Shown here piece by piece: positions 1 to 8,249 of a DNA stretch of 64,000 bases. Numbering within the stretch: the first letter of the stretch is position 1; the number at the start of each line of letters is the position of its first letter. Both the position numbers and the translations under genes were made by a program. The notes beneath the pieces are model-generated. The model made no database searches and was not told where the DNA came from. It saw only the letters and a program-made list of their open reading frames with translations. Origin of the DNA: Neorhizobium galegae bv. orientalis str. HAMBI 540 (GTDB taxonomy: Bacteria > Pseudomonadota > Alphaproteobacteria > Rhizobiales > Rhizobiaceae); NCBI RefSeq assembly GCF_000731315.1, contig NZ_HG938353.1, forward strand, positions 2,914,001-2,978,000. The letters run 5' to 3'.

Positions 1-921
1 GGGCGTGGCGGGCAGGTCGCGCAGTCTCTGATCGAGCGAGCCGACCGCCACGGCGAGATAGAAATTATTCCGCTCGCAAGACCCAATCTCGACCTTGCCG
101 ATCTAGGAACGATCGAAAAAGCTCTTGTGGAAGCGAGACCTGAACTGATCATTTCCGCTGCCGCCTATACCGCCGTCGACCAAGCGGAAAGCGACGTCGC
201 CAAAGCTTTTCTCGTCAACAGCGCGGCCATAGATGAGATCGGTCGCGTCGCGACCAAGCTCAACGTGCCGATTATTCACTTGTCGACGGACTATGTCTTC
301 GACGGCAGCAAGACTTCGCCTTATCATGAGAGCGACCCCGTAGCGCCCCTCAGTGTTTATGGTCAATCGAAGCTTGAGGGCGAACGTCGTCTGATCTCAT
401 CGGGGGCAGATTACGTCATCCTCAGGACCGCGTGGGTCTACAGCCCCTTTAACAAGAACTTTTTGCGCACGATGTTACATCTTGCTGAAAGTCGTGACGA
501 ACTCAATGTCGTCGCCGATCAATACGGCAATCCAACATCTGCACTCGATATCGCCGATGCCATATTAACGGTTGCCGACAATTTGCTGTCGTCACGGGAC
601 GGACGCCTGCGCGGTATATTTCACATAGCGGGAAGCGGTGAGGCCAGTTGGGCAGACTTTGCTTCCGAGATCTTCCGCATATCTGTCGAGATGGGTGGCC
701 CGTCAGCGATGGTCCGTCCGATCCCGACTGCGCAATATCCAACACCGGCTCGCAGGCCAAACAATTCGAGGCTGGATTGCAGCAAACTCGAAAGGGTTCA
801 CGGTGTCCGTCTGCCAAACTGGAAAATCGCGACTGCGACTACATTGCAAAGGCTCTTGGCCGGCGATGCGCCGGAAAAACAGGCCGGCATGGAAAAGGCA
901 TCCGAGGAGAACTGTCGATGA
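1..921 (+). CDS. rfbD: dTDP-4-dehydrorhamnose reductase, 5' end missing
   Basis: Reduces dTDP-4-keto-L-rhamnose to dTDP-L-rhamnose for surface polysaccharide. The frame is open from base 1, so the Rossmann start (GxxGQV) is cut by the window edge. Seen: the [10 protein letters not shown] segment, the STDYVFDG segment followed by a YGQSK motif that supplies the catalytic Tyr and Lys of the extended SDR family, and a C-terminal sugar-nucleotide domain with [13 protein letters not shown]. The stop codon overlaps the rfbA start (ATGA at 918-921), so the two are translationally coupled. The family is known; the substrate follows from the neighbour. Confidence 0.95.
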   Translation, partial: GRGGQVAQSLIERADRHGEIEIIPLARPNLDLADLGTIEKALVEARPELIISAAAYTAVDQAESDVAKAFLVNSAAIDEIGRVATKLNVPIIHLSTDYVFDGSKTSPYHESDPVAPLSVYGQSKLEGERRLISSGADYVILRTAWVYSPFNKNFLRTMLHLAESRDELNVVADQYGNPTSALDIADAILTVADNLLSSRDGRLRGIFHIAGSGEASWADFASEIFRISVEMGGPSAMVRPIPTAQYPTPARRPNNSRLDCSKLERVHGVRLPNWKIATATTLQRLLAGDAPEKQAGMEKASEENCR

Positions 922-1781
922 AGGGTATCATTCTGGCTGGCGGCAACGGGACGCGTCTGCATCCGATGACGCTTGTCACGTCGAAACAGTTAATGCCCGT
1001 CTACGACAAGCCGATGATCTATTATCCGCTCTCCACGTTGATGCTGGCCGGAATACGCGATATCCTGATCATCTGCACACCGCATGATCTGCCAGATTTT
1101 CGCAGCCTGTTGGGTGATGGTTCGGCTTGGGGAATCTCGCTCTCCTATGCGGAACAGCCTTCACCTGCAGGTCTTGCTCAAGCCTACATCATCGGTGCCG
1201 ATTTTGTCGGATCGGATCAGTCCTGCCTCATCCTCGGCGATAACATTTTCTACGGCCATGGCATCACCGAGCTTTTTGAAAGCGCTGCGGCGCGCGGCGA
1301 CGGTGCGACCGTGTTCGCCTATCATGTCCACGATCCGGAACGTTATGGCGTCGTGGAGTTCGACAAGGCAATGAAGGCGATCTCGATCGTCGAAAAGCCG
1401 ACGGTACCGAAATCCAACTGGGCGGTTACCGGGCTCTATTTTTATGACAAGGACGTGGTCGACATTGCCGCAAACCTCAAGCCGTCGCTGCGCGGTGAAC
1501 TGGAGATCACCGATGTCAACCGAGTCTATCTCGAACGTGGCAAGTTGAACGTCGAACAGATGGGCCGCGGTTTTGCGTGGCTCGACACCGGCACGCCCGA
1601 AAGTTTGTTGGAAGCAGGGAATTTTGTCGGCACTCTGCAGAAGCGGCAGGGCATCAAGATCAACAGCCCTGAAGAGGTAGCCTGGCGCAGGGGCTTTATA
1701 GATGACAACCAGCTGGAGGCTGTCGGCAAGAAGCTGGGCAAAAGCGAATATGGCAGATATCTACAAACGCTTTGCAGGTAA
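918..1781 (+). CDS. rfbA: Glucose-1-phosphate thymidylyltransferase
   Basis: Makes dTDP-glucose from glucose-1-phosphate and dTTP, the first step of dTDP-rhamnose synthesis. The protein is 287 residues, a normal length. It begins [16 protein letters not shown], the nucleotide-binding signature, and has the [10 protein letters not shown] and IVEKP segments of the family. The start at 918 is chosen because the longer open frame upstream overlaps rfbD and shows no homology. It is the last intact gene of the rhamnose operon; a truncated, unrelated permease fragment follows about 120 bases later, so the operon's downstream context looks rearranged. Confidence 0.95.
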   Translation: MKGIILAGGNGTRLHPMTLVTSKQLMPVYDKPMIYYPLSTLMLAGIRDILIICTPHDLPDFRSLLGDGSAWGISLSYAEQPSPAGLAQAYIIGADFVGSDQSCLILGDNIFYGHGITELFESAAARGDGATVFAYHVHDPERYGVVEFDKAMKAISIVEKPTVPKSNWAVTGLYFYDKDVVDIAANLKPSLRGELEITDVNRVYLERGKLNVEQMGRGFAWLDTGTPESLLEAGNFVGTLQKRQGIKINSPEEVAWRRGFIDDNQLEAVGKKLGKSEYGRYLQTLCR

Positions 1782-1904
1782 ATCTAGTATTCGTAACACC
1801 AATTTACCAGATGCATCGAGATCACGCTGGGTCCCGTCAGACCTTGCCGACCCGCACACGCGCAGGCGAGGCATCATGCAGCCTGCGCCAAGCGCGGCGA
1901 CTCG

Positions 1905-2302
1905 CCGTCACACTGGTCTTCTTCATCACCTTCTTCAATGCGATGCAGGGCGTACGTGAAGTCAATCCTGTCGTTCTTGCCAATGCGAAAATCCTGGGTG
2001 CCAAACGCTCGGATCTCCTGCGCCATGTCTACTTCCCTGCAGCTGCCAGCTGGATCCTATCGTCGCTGCGCACATCGGTGGGCTTTGCGGTGGTCGGTGC
2101 GATCATCGGGGAGTATCTTGGCGCATCCGCGGGACTTGGCTACCTCATTGCCCAGGCGGAAGGCAATTTCGACGCGGTCGGCGTGTTCGCCGGCATCATC
2201 ATCCTGGCGATCTTCGTCCTGATCATCGACAGTATCCTCGACGTGATCGAAAGCAAGCTCATCAAATGGCGGCCAAACGCGGCGGAAGAGCGGCCGGCGT
2301 GA
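1905..2302 (+). pseudogene. Relic of a NitT/TauT-type ABC permease (C-terminal third)
   Basis: About 130 codons match the C-terminal part of SsuC/TauC-like permeases: a TVTLVFFITFFNA-type membrane segment, a cytoplasmic EAA-type loop (GAKRSDLLRHVYFPAA), the AVVGAIIGEYLGA segment and a final membrane helix with the usual basic end (KLIKWRP). The N-terminal two thirds are absent. The frame opens at 1772 but residues before about 1905 do not look like a permease. No binding protein or ATPase adjoins it. It is read as a truncated leftover of a rearrangement next to rfbA. Confidence 0.75.
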
Positions 2303-2310
2303 TGCTTTGG

Positions 2311-2330
2311 AGGCCGGCTCATGCCGGCCT
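2311..2330. terminator. Hairpin between the permease relic and the NTPase-SUMF1 gene
   Basis: AGGCCGGC and GCCGGCCT form an 8-bp GC stem with a TCAT loop between two converging genes. There is no clear T-run, so termination is only likely from position. Confidence 0.4.
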
Positions 2331-2348
2331 ATCTCCAATGCGCAACTG

Positions 2349-4451
2349 CTAACCCAAGAGGCGTTCGGAAGAGCTAGGGTCAACGGTTGCATCCTGACGC
2401 GTCACCTTGGCGACCACGATGCGGAAACCGTTTCCGCGCCAGAAACCGTCGGGCTCAAGGCTACCGCGATAGGTGCAGCAGGCCTTTGGCTTGCCGCTGG
2501 AGAAACAGCCGCCGCGCAACACTCTGCGGACGGACGGTGCGGCGTCTGGTCTCTCGCGACCGTCGTCCGCATAGGGATATTTGAAACTCGGCGTTCCCAT
2601 GTCCTCGCCCCAGAGCGTTGTGCCCCATTCCCAGACTTGACCAGCCATGTCGTAGCACCCGTAAGGGGAACGACCCTTGGGAAAGAGGCCGACCGTGCAG
2701 GTATTGTTGAAACCCGCTTCCTCGGAATTTGCGGCATCGTCGACCCATGTATTGCCCCAGGGATAGACGATGATTTCGTCGCCCACATCCGGCTGATCAC
2801 CCCGCGCAGCGCGCTCCCATTCCGGTTCCGTCGGCAGACGAACGGTCTCGTCTGCCCCGATCCGGCCTCCGGCACGCCAGCGCGCCGTCAGCCAGTCGCA
2901 GTAGGCTCGCGCATCCCGCCAGGTCAGGTCAGTGGCCGGCGCATTGCGGCGATCCTCGGCAAAGCCGTCCGGGCTGCGCCACAATCGTCCGGTTTCCCCG
3001 ACAAAAGCACTGTAGGCGGCGTTCGTCACAGGATAGAGACCTATACGGAAGGCCTCGACAGACACCTGATGCGGCGGCGCAGAGTTGGGATGAGTGTTGG
3101 AACCGAAGGTGAAGGTACCGCCCGGCACATCCGCCAGCGCATCGAGATCGCGCGGATCACCCCAGACCGACAGTTTGCGGCCTGCCCTTTCGCGCTCGGG
3201 CGGGGACAATGCTCCATCCCGGACAATTGCCAGAAGGTGATGCGCGACGAGATCCCGCAGCGAACCAGGTTCCGTCAGCAGATCGGCCGCAAGGAGCGCA
3301 CCGCGCCGTACCGCGTCGCCGTTACCCTCAATGAGAGCTTCGATCAATGTGTTTGCCTTTTCCGAGCCGGATAGCCGCAGGGCAAGACTCCTGAGCACCG
3401 GTGTCCAGAGATCGGGGCGTTGACGGAAAGGCTGGACGGCTTCTTCTGCAGACCGCGAGGCGAGATGGCATGCGGCAAGCAGCTGGCGTACACGCGTGAC
3501 CGGCAGAACCGCGGGATCGTCGAGCTTCCCAGTCAGCGCGTCGAACGCCAGCCCGGAGAGGAACGCCGCCGTCCCGGCATCGCCGCATACTTTTATAAGC
3601 CAATCATCAGTAATCGCCTCGGCAGTCTCGCCGGCATTTTCCCCATTGATCGCCATGGCGAACAGTGCCGGATTGGCGGCGGCATCTCCCAGCGCTATGC
3701 CTGTCGCATCGAGATCGAGCCCGGCGAGCCGCCTGGCCGCATCACGGCGCTGGACCTTCAGCAGCGGCAGGAGATCGTAACGCACGAAGCCCGACGGAAG
3801 CGCCCACCCCTTGACGACGGAAATCTCGCCGAGCGCCAGCAGGCGAATGCGCAGATAGCGAGCCTGGAAGAGCAGAGCTTCGCTCAGAAGTGCAAGGCCG
3901 TCGGCACCCGCGGCGTCGATACCGTCGAGCATAACCAGCAAGGTCGCATCCGACTTCGTCCATGCCTCGGCAGACAGTAGGGCCTCGTTCTTCGGCAACG
4001 CCACTTCCAACAATTCGGCGAACGTTTTGCCGGCCGTCACCGATACATAAAGCGGCAGGACGTCTTCCAGCCCCCAGCTTTCATCATGCACGGCCCCGAG
4101 ATCGTTACGCGACAGAGGTGCCATCACAGGCCCCTCGCCCGCGAGCCTGAAGGCGAGATGGCGCGCAAAGCTCGTCTTGCCGCTGCCCGTTTCGCCCGCC
4201 AGCAGCAACACGGGATGGTCGCGGACCATTTCCAATGCCGAAAAATAAACGACCGGTTCCGGCTCCGCCTGGTCCTTCAGCTTGCGCAGGCCCTTGGCGG
4301 CCTTGTCCTCGAAGCTGAAATTGACGAGCAGCGGGATAGAACCGGCCTGCAGATCGACCACCGAACCGTCCGGCAGCGACAGCAACGGTGCCTGTCCGAA
4401 TTCACGAGCCTTCGAGAACAGCGCATCACGCAGCACGGTCGGTACGGTCAT
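2349..4451 (-). CDS. P-loop NTPase (NACHT/STAND-like) fused to a SUMF1/FGE-type domain
   Basis: A 700-residue protein. Residues about 86-93 are a Walker A motif (GETGSGKT) and about 170-178 a Walker-B-like hydrophobic strand ending in DGID; a helical region follows to about 440. Residues about 444-680 form a formylglycine-generating-enzyme-like (SUMF1, C-lectin-like) domain: GGTFTFGS, YPVTNAAY, RLPTEPEWERAARG, YPWGN, DMAGQVWEWG and the terminal GNGFRIV. The paired catalytic cysteines of true FGE are not clearly conserved (one CC near the end), so sulfatase activation is unlikely. The start at 4451 has GGGGG upstream; an alternative at 4484 would overlap the preceding gene. It is the last gene of the transporter operon, 13 bases after the VOC gene. 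The role is unknown. Confidence 0.8.
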   Translation of the reverse strand: MTVPTVLRDALFSKAREFGQAPLLSLPDGSVVDLQAGSIPLLVNFSFEDKAAKGLRKLKDQAEPEPVVYFSALEMVRDHPVLLLAGETGSGKTSFARHLAFRLAGEGPVMAPLSRNDLGAVHDESWGLEDVLPLYVSVTAGKTFAELLEVALPKNEALLSAEAWTKSDATLLVMLDGIDAAGADGLALLSEALLFQARYLRIRLLALGEISVVKGWALPSGFVRYDLLPLLKVQRRDAARRLAGLDLDATGIALGDAAANPALFAMAINGENAGETAEAITDDWLIKVCGDAGTAAFLSGLAFDALTGKLDDPAVLPVTRVRQLLAACHLASRSAEEAVQPFRQRPDLWTPVLRSLALRLSGSEKANTLIEALIEGNGDAVRRGALLAADLLTEPGSLRDLVAHHLLAIVRDGALSPPERERAGRKLSVWGDPRDLDALADVPGGTFTFGSNTHPNSAPPHQVSVEAFRIGLYPVTNAAYSAFVGETGRLWRSPDGFAEDRRNAPATDLTWRDARAYCDWLTARWRAGGRIGADETVRLPTEPEWERAARGDQPDVGDEIIVYPWGNTWVDDAANSEEAGFNNTCTVGLFPKGRSPYGCYDMAGQVWEWGTTLWGEDMGTPSFKYPYADDGRERPDAAPSVRRVLRGGCFSSGKPKACCTYRGSLEPDGFWRGNGFRIVVAKVTRQDATVDPSSSERLLG

Positions 4452-4464
4452 TGATCGGCCCCCA

Positions 4465-4845
4465 TCAGAACAGTTTTGCGACATCCGGGTTATGGAAACG
4501 CTGGATTTCGATCGCGTAGCCGGCCGGATCCTCGAAGAAGAAGTGTTCGCAATAGGTGCCGCGCAGCATCTCCGACAAGCCTTTCACCCCGGCTTCCTTC
4601 ATGCGCTTGTGCCAGCCTTCGACATCCTGCGCGACGATGGTCAGCAGGACCGCGCTCTTCTCCTGATGTTTCAGGTGGCCGCGCTTGCCGTCGACGATGC
4701 CCAAATAGCACTTGCCGGCGATGCGATAGATGCGCGCCAGGCCCTGATCCAGCACCAGTTCGAAGCCGAGCACGTTCTCGTAGAAGGGAGCGACGGCGTG
4801 GATGTCTTCGTAGTAGAAGAAGGTGATCGAGTAGTCTTTGTCCAT
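4465..4845 (-). CDS. VOC-family (glyoxalase/bleomycin-resistance fold) protein
   Basis: 126 residues with the beta-alpha-beta-beta-beta modules of the vicinal-oxygen-chelate family: an N-terminal TFFYYEDIHAVAPFYENVLGF module and a C-terminal FFFEDPAGYAIEIQRF module whose Glu is a usual metal ligand. Members include lyases, dioxygenases and resistance proteins; the substrate cannot be read. It sits between the signal-less binding protein (32 bases upstream) and the NTPase-SUMF1 gene (13 bases downstream) on the same strand, so it is probably co-transcribed with them. Confidence 0.8.
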   Translation of the reverse strand: MDKDYSITFFYYEDIHAVAPFYENVLGFELVLDQGLARIYRIAGKCYLGIVDGKRGHLKHQEKSAVLLTIVAQDVEGWHKRMKEAGVKGLSEMLRGTYCEHFFFEDPAGYAIEIQRFHNPDVAKLF

Positions 4846-4877
4846 TGTCTTATCCTTGGCTCGGCGAATGTTGGGGC

Positions 4878-6263
4878 TCAGCGAATGTTGAGCGTGCCCT
4901 TGTGATCGATCGATAGCCCGCCGATGTCTTTACGCGCCGCAAAGACATCGATGGGATGAACGAGATAAAGCCAGGGCGGGTTCTGATGAAGTCGGGTCAG
5001 ACAGCGCGCATAGCCCAGTTCCCGGTCGGCATCATCGACGGCGCGGTTGGCGGCTGCGATCAGCGCCTCGGTCTCCGGGTCGTCGTAACCCTGCCACCAT
5101 ACGGCTTTTGTCTTGGCTGAAATCTTGTCGTTCAGGATACGGTAGGTGCTGTGCGGCGAGGAATCGAAGATCGCCATGTCGCCCATTTCCTTGCGGCCAA
5201 TCTGGCGCGCATATTCCGGCCGGTCGAGCTCCGTCTCGACCTTGACCTCGAGCCCTACCGCCTCCAGCGAAGCCGCCACGAAACGGCTCACTGCCGGTGA
5301 ACGTTCGGGCATGAAGGTTGGCGTGCGCAGCCGGATCGGTCCGCTCGCATCGACATCATCGAGCAGCCGTTTCGCCTTTTCCGGATCGTAGCCGATGGGA
5401 GAGAGGTTCGCCTTGCCGGCACCGAGATGGAAGGGGCTGACGATGGTCGAGGATGGCACGGCAAGACCATGGAAAATCTCTTCGGCAATCGCTGCAGTAT
5501 TCACAGCATGGTTGACAGCAAGTCGCGCCTGCGCCGAGCGGAAGACGCCCTGGCTGCAATTCAGATAATACATGACCGACAGCGTATTGATCGCCCTGCC
5601 CCAATCAAAGGCAGTGTCGAACACGAGGCGGCCTTCCACCCGTTCCAGATTGAGCGCGGCATCGATATTGCCGTCCCTGAGCTGCGCATAGCGCGCTTCC
5701 GCATGTTTTTCCGCCAGCGCCACGATGCGCTGCGGTCCGACTTTGCCGTTCACCCGCTCCAGTATTGCGCGCTTCAGCGGTTCGAATTCCACCACCCGAT
5801 AACGCCCCGTACCGAGGATAGGCCGACCGTCAGCATCGAAACGGCAGATGTAGAATTCGGAAAAGATGTCGAGGATATCGGCGATAGGATCGGGATTTTC
5901 GACACGCACGACGTCCGGCCCCTCCGCCGTGAGGCGCGCATCCTTGAGGTAGCGCGCATAGGACCACTTCATGCCGAACGTATCGACGGCTTCCAGGATG
6001 CCATCGAGGAAGCCGATGATGTCTTCCGCCACGCATGGCTTACCGTCATGGAAGATCGCGCCTTCGCGGATATGGAAACGCCATTCGCGGCCGTCAACCG
6101 AGTGGGTCCAGCGGTCGAACAGCGCCGGCCGCACGAAACCGTCGTCCCATTTCAGCAGCGGTTCGAAAACGAGGTTCTTCAGCGTCAGCACGCTGGTATC
6201 GTCGGTGACCCGCGTCGGCGGCAGGAAATCCACTTTTTCCAGACTGATGGTAAGCGTGCTCAC
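4878..6263 (-). CDS. SBP_bac_5-type solute-binding protein without signal peptide
   Basis: 461 residues matching family 5 (peptide/nickel/opine) binding proteins: VFEPLLKWDDGFVRPALFDRW, WRFHIREGAIFHDG and a C-terminal RYARC..LHQ..PWLYLVHP segment. The chosen start is GTG 6263, with GAGG upstream and 8 bases after the dppC-like stop. The N-terminus (VSTLTISLEKVDF) has no hydrophobic segment and no lipobox, and the open frame up to 6308 does not supply one. Either it acts in the cytoplasm or it has lost its export signal. A normal exported paralogue is encoded at 8250-9812 in the same operon. Confidence 0.85.
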   Translation of the reverse strand: MSTLTISLEKVDFLPPTRVTDDTSVLTLKNLVFEPLLKWDDGFVRPALFDRWTHSVDGREWRFHIREGAIFHDGKPCVAEDIIGFLDGILEAVDTFGMKWSYARYLKDARLTAEGPDVVRVENPDPIADILDIFSEFYICRFDADGRPILGTGRYRVVEFEPLKRAILERVNGKVGPQRIVALAEKHAEARYAQLRDGNIDAALNLERVEGRLVFDTAFDWGRAINTLSVMYYLNCSQGVFRSAQARLAVNHAVNTAAIAEEIFHGLAVPSSTIVSPFHLGAGKANLSPIGYDPEKAKRLLDDVDASGPIRLRTPTFMPERSPAVSRFVAASLEAVGLEVKVETELDRPEYARQIGRKEMGDMAIFDSSPHSTYRILNDKISAKTKAVWWQGYDDPETEALIAAANRAVDDADRELGYARCLTRLHQNPPWLYLVHPIDVFAARKDIGGLSIDHKGTLNIR

Positions 6264-6271
6264 GGGCAACC

Positions 6272-7111
6272 TCAATCGAGTTCGTTGCGGCGACGCGGAT
6301 TGAACCAATCCGCCAGGCTATCGCCGATCAGGTTGAACGACAGAACGGCCAACAGGATCGCCATGCCGGGAGCGAGAGCCACCCAGGCGGCGCTGCGGAC
6401 AAATTGCAGGTTGGCTGAAACGTCAGCACCCCATTCGGCCAGCGGGGGCTGGGCACCGAGACCCAGGAATCCAAGGCTGGCGGTTTGCAGGATGGCGCTG
6501 CCGAGCGCCAGCGTCGACTGCACCAGCAAAGGCCCTAGCCCGTTGACGAAGATGTAGCGCAGCAGGATTCGATGGGTCGGCAGACCAAGTGAAACTGCGG
6601 CCTCCACATAAGGTTTGACGGAAATGCTCAACGCCTGGCTGCGCGCGACCCGTGCGAACTGCGGCGCCAGCGTGATGGCAACAGCTAGCATGGCATTCTG
6701 GAGGCTCGGCCCGAAAGCCGCGGCAAGCGCGATCGCCAGTACCAGCGCCGGGAAAGCCAGAATAGCATCGACGATACGCATGATGATGCTGTCGGGCCAA
6801 CCTCCCACGAAGCCTGCCAGCATCCCGAAGAAGACGCCGATCACGAAGGCGATGGCGACCACGCCGACGCCGATGGTCAGCGTCGCTCGGCCACCATACA
6901 TGATGCGGGTCAGTACATCGCGGCCGAAGGCGTCGGTACCAAGCCAGTGGGCAAAGGTCGGGGCGTCCAGCTTGTGGAGGATATCGAGCTTGGTCGGCGT
7001 ATAGGGCGAAACCAGTGGACCGACGGTGATCAGGCCAACGAGGGCGACGAGGATGGCAAGGCCGACCACGGCCAGCTTATTGCGCCGCAAGAAGATCAGC
7101 AGTTCACGCAT
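6272..7111 (-). CDS. Peptide/nickel-type ABC permease, DppC-like
   Basis: 279 residues, inner-membrane subunit. An N-terminal helix after MRELLIFLRRNKLAVVG is followed by the LGTDAFGRDVLTRIMYG motif typical of DppC/OppC and the cytoplasmic EAA loop (SLGLPTHRILLRYIFVNGLGP). The ATG at 7111 is preferred because GGAG lies 5-6 bases upstream; a GTG at 7117 would overlap the dppB-like stop and is possible. It pairs with the DppB-like subunit just upstream. No ATPase gene adjoins them. Confidence 0.92.
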   Translation of the reverse strand: MRELLIFLRRNKLAVVGLAILVALVGLITVGPLVSPYTPTKLDILHKLDAPTFAHWLGTDAFGRDVLTRIMYGGRATLTIGVGVVAIAFVIGVFFGMLAGFVGGWPDSIIMRIVDAILAFPALVLAIALAAAFGPSLQNAMLAVAITLAPQFARVARSQALSISVKPYVEAAVSLGLPTHRILLRYIFVNGLGPLLVQSTLALGSAILQTASLGFLGLGAQPPLAEWGADVSANLQFVRSAAWVALAPGMAILLAVLSFNLIGDSLADWFNPRRRNELD

Positions 7112-7113
7112 GA

Positions 7114-8124
7114 TCACTCCATCTTCCTGCGGATGCGCGGATCGAGGACTCCATAGAGCAGATCCACGATGATGGATGTGAGGACGAACATCAGGGCGAA
7201 GACCAGCGTCGTGCCCTGGATGACCGGATAGTCCCGGTTCTTGATCGCTTCGAACATGTAGCGGCCAATGCCCGGCCAGGCGAAGATCGTCTCGGTCAGG
7301 ATCGCACCGCCGAGCATTTCCGCAAATTTCAGGCCAATGACGGTGATCGCCGGCAGCAGTGAATTGCGCAGGCCGTGGTTCAGCACGACATTCGAACGCC
7401 GCAACCCCTTGGCCCTGGCGGTGCGGATGAAATCCTCACCCATCACGTCGAGCATGGTATTGCGCACGAAGCGGCCGAGCGTGGCGGCGAGAAACGAGGC
7501 GAGCACAGCAGTCGGCAGAATGAGATGTTGAACCGCACTCCATGCCGCCGCGAAATTACCGGTAATGATGCCGTCGAGAATGGCGAAACCGGTCACGGTT
7601 TCCGCCGTCAAAAAGGAACTCATCCGTCCCGATACTGGCAGCCAGCCAAGATAGGTCGCAAAGATCAGCTGCAGGATGAGCGCCAGCAGGAAGGCAGGCA
7701 TCGACACCCCGACTAGCGAGACGACCCGGGTAACGTGGTCGAAGATGGAGTTGGGCCGGACGGCCGACAGCACCCCGATCGGGATGCCAAGGATGATGGC
7801 GACGATGACGGCCAGAACCGAAAGCTCGATCGTCGCCGGCAGGCGCGTCAGGATTTCGCCTGTCACGGGTAGGCCTGACTTCAGGGAGAAACCGAGATCA
7901 CCCTTCAACAGACCAAATACGTAGTTGGCAAATTGCAGGACCACAGGCTGATCGAGATCGAGCTGGGCACGCAGTGCGTCGATCTGCTCCTTCGTCGCAC
8001 CCGGACCGAGCAGCGTCACGGCCGGATCGCCGGGTATCAACCGGACCAGTGAAAAGACAATCACCAGCACGATGCACATGACGGGTATCAGCGCGATCAG
8101 GCGGCGTATGATGAAACTCGCCAT
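7114..8124 (-). CDS. Peptide/nickel-type ABC permease, DppB-like
   Basis: 336 residues. Starts MASFIIRRLIALIPVM, the standard first helix, with LIPGDPA, the EAA loop (RTARAKGLRRSNVVLNHGLRNSLLP) and the C-terminal LDPRIRR end typical of DppB/OppB. ATG 8124 is used with GGAG just upstream; a TTG three codons earlier is also open. It adjoins the DppC-like gene and lies about 125 bases downstream of the binding-protein gene, separated by a stable hairpin. Confidence 0.92.
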   Translation of the reverse strand: MASFIIRRLIALIPVMCIVLVIVFSLVRLIPGDPAVTLLGPGATKEQIDALRAQLDLDQPVVLQFANYVFGLLKGDLGFSLKSGLPVTGEILTRLPATIELSVLAVIVAIILGIPIGVLSAVRPNSIFDHVTRVVSLVGVSMPAFLLALILQLIFATYLGWLPVSGRMSSFLTAETVTGFAILDGIITGNFAAAWSAVQHLILPTAVLASFLAATLGRFVRNTMLDVMGEDFIRTARAKGLRRSNVVLNHGLRNSLLPAITVIGLKFAEMLGGAILTETIFAWPGIGRYMFEAIKNRDYPVIQGTTLVFALMFVLTSIIVDLLYGVLDPRIRRKME

Positions 8125-8205
8125 GCTCTCCAACTCATTTGCAAAGCCGCCCGCACCGGCGGATAGACGCCTTCCCGTCGCGCCAGAACAGGGAAAGCAA
8201 GGAGA

Positions 8206-8227
8206 CGGGCAGTCCGAAGACTGCCCG
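8206..8227 (-). terminator. Intercistronic hairpin behind the binding-protein gene
   Basis: CGGGCAGTC pairs with GACTGCCCG over 9 bp; on the minus strand the loop reads TTCG, an unusually stable tetraloop. It lies between the binding-protein stop and the permease start without a T-run, so partial termination or mRNA stabilisation of the binding-protein message is more likely than full termination. Confidence 0.6.
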
Positions 8228-8249
8228 CCTTAGTCTTGGGAGAAGACTA

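Noticed and set aside
2349..2600. Diversity-generating-retroelement target in the SUMF1 C-terminus
   Set aside because: No reverse transcriptase or template repeat is seen and the coding strand there has no excess of AAY codons.
2307..3374. Plus-strand frame opposite the NTPase-SUMF1 gene
   Set aside because: Antisense frame, no domain; the minus-strand gene has clear motifs.
2349..4451. Genuine formylglycine-generating enzyme for a sulfatase
   Set aside because: No sulfatase gene in the window and the two catalytic cysteines are not conserved as in FGE.
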